A DNA stretch of 64,000 nt from Tetracentron sinense (taxonomy: Eukaryota > Streptophyta > Magnoliopsida > Trochodendrales > Trochodendraceae), in NCBI GenBank assembly GCA_015143295.1, contig CM026560.1, positions 5,148,501 to 5,212,500 on the forward strand. The letters are read 5' to 3'. Under the pieces are notes generated by a model, which saw only the letters and a program-made list of their open reading frames with translations, was not told the origin of the DNA and ran no database searches. Positions 62,440-64,000 of the stretch are shown here, piece after piece; position 1 is the first letter of the stretch, and each line of letters starts with the position of its first letter. Made by a program: the position numbers and the translations under genes.

Positions 62440-63050
62440 ACTTTTGGGTCTCGCTGCATCGCGTCACTTCTAGGGAATGCACTAGTGTTAGCACAAGATA
62501 GCAATTGAAGATTAATGTCATAAAATTTAGCAAGTTTTTATTATTATTATTTAAAGCGGATAGCCTGGCGTGCAACTCTCCTCCTTTATTTGGGCTTGGG
62601 ATTGCCAATACAACGCAAAGAGCAACATGGTGGAGTTGCCTTTAAGGCGTGAACTTTATAAATACCTTTTTTTCTCCAAGATTTCTTTATTTTATTTGAT
62701 AATTTCTCCTTAAAAGTTATGTTGCAAGTCATTATCGTGTTATCTTGAAGTTTTTGGGTTGAAGTAGAATGGCCTTTGGAAATTTACTCTTTAGAACTAA
62801 AGTTTTAGGGTTATGACAGATATGTAAAATTTAAAATTTTTATAAAGTTGAATTGTGGCTGTCTTACTTCTGCAAAAACAATTTGATAAAAATCCTAAGA
62901 CTCCTAATGAAAAAATAAATAAAAGAAAAGACAGATGAACTGAAAAATTGAACAAGGGAAACTTGTATATCCAAATAAAACAGAAAAGTAATGAAATAAA
63001 GGAAGCATGAGAGGCACAATTGTTGTGCTAAGAATTATTACTTTGCGGAC
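62440..63050. other. Intron sequence, no feature seen
   Basis: About 0.6 kb of AT-rich DNA without coding exon or recognisable repeat; a short minus-strand open frame at 62608-62384 overlaps the MITE and has no domain. Confidence 0.45.
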
Positions 63051-63149
63051 TTGGATTTCTGACCTTATTAGTTGTTTCTCTTACCTGATTCTATATGTTT
63101 TGGATTTCTGACCTTATTAGTTGTTTCTCTTACCTGATTCTATATGTTT
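63051..63149 (+). repeat. 49-bp tandem duplication near the exon 2 acceptor
   Basis: TTGGATTTCTGACCTTATTA... repeated at 63051 and 63100, with a third partial start at 63148. It ends ~35 bases before the acceptor, so branch-point/pyrimidine sequence (TTTCTCTTACCTGATT) is duplicated. Confidence 0.92.
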
Positions 63150-63182
63150 TGGATTTTTAAATTATTTTGTTTCAAATTACAG

Positions 63183-63281
63183 GAGGAGATATGGGACGGT
63201 TGAAGGATAAGAGAGGTGCTGGGAGTGGAGATAGTTACAGGGTTTTACTGATTGATGACAAGCGCCATACTGAGAACTTAG
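63183..63281 (+). CDS. ClpS-like Clp-protease adaptor, exon 2
   Basis: 99-base exon between acceptor ...TTACAG and donor G|GTAATC, phase 1 on both sides. Reads GGDMGRLKDKRGAGSGDSYR and VLLIDDKRHTENL. YRVLLIDD-RHT lines up with the first strand and turn of ClpS (YKVILVNDDYTP in E. coli, YRVILHNDNF in plant CLPS1 as I recall). No stop or frameshift. The remainder of the domain must lie in exons beyond 64000. Confidence 0.75.
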
Positions 63282-63535
63282 GTAATCTCTCTTATATTAG
63301 GCTGTCATGGTGAGCACTTCTAGGCATGTTTCTAATCTGTCCAGTTGATAGGAAACATCTAGGAATTTAGTATTCACTGGCTAAATATGCTTTATATTAT
63401 TCGTGAGAGTGAAGTTGATTAGGTGGTTGGATCATCTGACTGATGCGAGTTTTAGGCTTTTTGGTCTCCTTGGTGTGGGGCCATTGCCAATTTTACATCA
63501 ACGAGAGAAGGAGTGTGATTCTTTACGAGTGGGCT

Positions 63536-63884
63536 CCGCGCACGCCTCCCCAACTCGCCATGTGTCCCTTTTAATCTCCTTTAACTGTGGTTAAGATTTA
63601 TTAACCGAGGAGTTAATTTTATTCTTAATAAAAACCTCAAGGGTTAGTGAATTTTTTTTTTGGGATAAACGTGGATATCCTGAGTCTTAAAGGCTCAGAC
63701 TAGTCCCACGTGCTGCATAGGGAATACCCCCACCCCATACAACCGATATTGAGGGGGCTAGGAATTGACCTCGAGACCTCCGGATTTACGGTTTGTCCTT
63801 CAGCCACTGTGGTTAGTGAATCTCAACCACAGTTAAAGAGTAAAAAAGGGCACATGGTGAGCTGGGGAGGGAATGCGCACGCGG
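63536..63884. mobile_element. Foldback MITE split by a SINE
   Basis: Left arm (63536-63606: CGCGCACGCC, CCATGTGTCCC, AACTGTGGTTAAGATTTATT) and right arm (63812-63884: AATCTCAACCACAGTTAAAG, GGGCACATGG, GCGCACGCGG) are inverted copies of ~70 bases. Same family as 17331-17474. Confidence 0.75.
63653..63810 (-). mobile_element. tRNA-derived SINE with 11-bp TSD
   Basis: Minus strand: ACAGTGGCTGAAGGACAAAC (A box), GGAGGTCTCGAGGTCAATTC (B box), ending in a poly(A) seen as T run at 63653-63661. Flanked by perfect GGTTAGTGAAT at 63642-63652 and 63811-63821. Confidence 0.8.
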
Positions 63885-64000
63885 AAACAATATTTCCCCA
63901 TCAGAGAAAAGGGAACACCCACATGTGCACCAAGGGTGGCACTACAAAGCGTTTTAGCAGGATAATTGAAGGAAGAGTGACAAAATCATTTACTGCATGC

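Larger units (their letters stand above)
63282..64000 (+). other. Start of intron 2 of the ClpS-like gene
   Basis: Begins with donor GTAATC. The window ends before any further exon. Contains the foldback MITE and SINE listed below. Confidence 0.6.

Overview
This window is plant nuclear DNA: intron-bearing genes for a PPR protein and a plastid-targeted ClpS-like protein, captured plastid-HSP70 and plastome (psbC, trnQ) fragments, and plant transposons of nearly every major class (Gypsy LTR, L1-type LINE, tRNA-derived SINE, Helitron, hAT-like MITE). Two host genes can be supported. One is an intronless PPR gene on the minus strand (5449-6672). The other is a ClpS-like Clp-protease adaptor gene on the plus strand, with exon 1 at 39169-39412 and exon 2 at 63183-63281; later exons lie beyond the window. 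Everything else is transposon, transposon remnant, simple repeat or AT-rich DNA without a recognisable gene.

Layout. 1-5448: AT-rich intergenic DNA with a SINE-like insertion, a possible Helitron end and a CGAGT-rich MITE. 5449-6672: PPR gene. 9271-13110: 5'-truncated minus-strand LINE (LINE A) between perfect 18-bp target-site duplications. 14689-17133: two head-to-tail Helitrons; the first carries the 5' part of a chloroplast HSP70 gene. 18705-33287: complete 14.6-kb Gypsy element with ~2.9-kb LTRs and CACCC target duplications, carrying a gag remnant, pol with in-frame stops, two RNase H domains and a large 3' minisatellite (Tat/Ogre-like). 34652-37163: solo-LTR-like element. 37714-38670: array of long palindromes just upstream of the ClpS-like gene.

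39413-63182 is, if the exon pairing is right, one 23.8-kb phase-1 intron of the ClpS-like gene. It is packed with nested insertions. LINE B (TSD near 41487 and 52076/55389) was split by an LTR element (44673-49139, TSD AAAAT), itself split by another LTR (45996-48759). A third LTR (52082-55383, TSD CGTAT) landed inside LINE B's own right-hand target duplication. A fourth LTR-like unit (55838-59990, TSD TTACA) contains a LINE fragment and a plastid-DNA insertion. A hAT-type MITE (60061-60688, 8-bp TSD) and a second copy of the CGAGT-rich MITE precede exon 2. Intron 2 begins at 63282 and holds a SINE inside the loop of a foldback MITE.

The genes do not form a pathway: the PPR protein is probably a mitochondrial (PPR336/rPPR1-like) factor, and the ClpS-like protein is probably a chloroplast protease adaptor. 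All assignments come from reading the sequence and remembered family motifs; no database search was made.
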